Assembly: GCF_012489685.1 (NCBI RefSeq)
Contig: NC_080044.1
Coordinates: forward strand, 27,074,369-27,138,368
Origin: Lotus japonicus
Taxonomy: Eukaryota; Streptophyta; Magnoliopsida; Fabales; Fabaceae
Direction of reading: 5' to 3'
Length of the DNA stretch: 64,000 nt
Below, in pieces: positions 59,401 to 64,000 of the stretch (positions are counted from its first letter, which is position 1; each line of letters starts with the position of its first letter). The notes below the pieces were generated by a model. It saw only the letters and a program-made list of their open reading frames with translations, did not search any database and had not been told where the DNA came from. Made by a program: the position numbers and the translations under genes.

Positions 59401-59880
59401 ATTTTTCATACGAATAAATAATTTAAAAAAAATCATAAAAAACATAATACAAAATTAAAAAGAATCCCCTCGTGCAACGTACGGGTCAAAAATACTTGTG
59501 AAAAGATAAAAGATAAGTGATAAATACAATATATGTTATAAGTAGTGGTATGAAACTAAAAAAAATAGCAACTAACTACTTAACTCAAGTTAATGATAAT
59601 GAAAAAGCTAACCATAGTCTACTAAATAACAACTAACTAATAACAGAATTGAAACTATAGATATATTACTAAAATAAAACCCAGAGCTATAAAAAACTAA
59701 TTACATCAAAAGTTTAAATTATTGATAAATGACACATGAATGATTATATTTTTAATATGTTTCTTCGACAAAAGTCCACTTGGACTTAAAGCATGAATAG
59801 CCACTTAAATTTATATATTATGGTACCAGGTCATGAAATAAGTATCTCAAGAAATTATTGAGTAAATGAGACATAAATAA
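56471..59880. other. AT-rich spacer with Helitron-like ends and an exon-like piece
   Basis: Two Helitron-5'-like starts (TCTAT repeats, then ATATAAAGGGAG near 56572 and ATATAAAGTTTAG near 58591) and one decayed 3' end (hairpin CGTGC-AAC-GTACG at 59471-59483) lie here. The 3' end reads CTTG, not the canonical CTRR. An exon-like open stretch lies at 57463-57640. A short retroposon tail lies near 58310-58370. No intact gene was seen. Confidence 0.4.
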
Positions 59881-59915
59881 TCATAGGCTACATGTGTGAA
59901 CTCTTGGCACACTCT

Positions 59916-59928
59916 TTGACCTTTGACT
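59916..59928 (+). promoter_or_regulatory. Paired W-box cores upstream of CRK2-like copy 2
   Basis: TTGACC and TTGACT occur 8 bp apart (59916 and 59924), about 370 bp upstream of the ATG. Paired W-boxes are preferred WRKY sites. The link is inferred from sequence only. Confidence 0.35.
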
Positions 59929-60292
59929 CGCAATAGGTATCAACATTGGCAGCCAGCCTTTGATTCTACAACTTCAAAATCACTCAGTCAGAACAAGCAT
60001 GCCGACCTCTGCACTCTGCACCACCCGTTATGCTACTACTACTACATGGTGCAATAACAATCACAAACAAATTTCCTAATGTAAAACAAAACGGTCCACA
60101 CACACGTAAAAGTAAAACTACAAGTACAACTTGCTTTCTCTGCATTGCATCTCTCTTATATCTTCACTATTTTTCAAAGCATTTGATGATGCAACTTCAA
60201 ACCCCCTGTAATCACAATCTATTATCTTCACCACCAAGCACGTCGATCAACTGACACATGGTTGTTCTAACTAATGCAGTGCAACTTCAATA

Positions 60293-63829
<3,537 letters not shown>

Positions 63830-64000
63830 CCAGATGAGTTGCACTGCACAGTCTTTCTCCTGGAACATTATTGTGCATACAATCTCAAAGTATCTTTATA
63901 AAAGCTGTTAGCAAGCTTTTATCATCATGCAATGTATTTCTAACTTGTGTGATATTATTTAAACATGAAAGTACACTTGACAGACATAGAATTAGATAGG
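63830..64000 (+). other. 3' flank of CRK2-like copy 2
   Basis: This should hold the 3' untranslated region. I see no clear AATAAA signal before the window ends. Confidence 0.4.

Overview
The window is plant nuclear DNA, most likely from a legume. The plant assignment is firm. There are two seven-exon cysteine-rich receptor kinase genes, typical plant Ty1/copia, Ty3/gypsy, LINE, Mutator-like, Helitron, Stowaway and Tourist elements, and a nuclear copy of plastid psbC. The legume call is an inference from the style of the Sirevirus (SIRE/Maximus-like) and Tekay-like LTRs.

Layout. (1) 1-18281 is a minus-strand array of Sirevirus elements that share LTRs. From right to left: a 136-bp stub of an internal 3' region (18146-18281), an LTR (16932-18145), a complete internal region (gag, pol, a large third ORF, and an antisense small ORF), an LTR (6040-7252), then the internal region of a second element that runs off the left edge. 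The second element holds a 100-N assembly gap and many one-base breaks. (2) 18282-20125 is a piece of a Tekay-like Ty3/gypsy LTR. (3) 22118-26557 is a CRK2-like receptor kinase on the minus strand, with a solo LTR in intron 5. (4) 26.6-60.3 kb is a transposon-filled spacer. In order it holds a Mutator-like element with repeated TTCCGTAT motifs, a FAR1-related fragment, a Helitron end with an RPA-like remnant, small MITEs, a truncated LINE, and a long-TIR Mutator-like element. Next come an aberrant Tat-lineage Ty3/gypsy derivative carrying a spliced antisense gene, another long-TIR Mutator-like element, and a solo Tekay LTR. After these come a psbC fragment, a 5'-truncated LINE that contains a solo Sirevirus LTR, and Helitron-like ends. 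(5) 60293-63829 is a second CRK2-like gene on the plus strand.

The only host genes that look intact are the two CRK2-like kinases. Their coding lengths are identical (1962 nt, 653 residues) and their exon structures match. They sit head to head about 34 kb apart, as an inverted duplication later filled with transposons.

The most unusual structures are three. The first is a 6.06-kb Tat derivative (42332-48392) whose two outer ends are the same LTR end in inverted orientation, flanked by a perfect 5-bp target duplication. Its left inverted arm is 121 bp and stops close to the predicted transcription start, so it looks like integrated strong-stop cDNA. The second is a spliced antisense gene of 820 codons in that element. 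The third is a 130-codon antisense ORF with its own TATA box in the 3' region of the Sirevirus. Exact target-site duplications were found by eye for eleven insertions, which fixes their borders.
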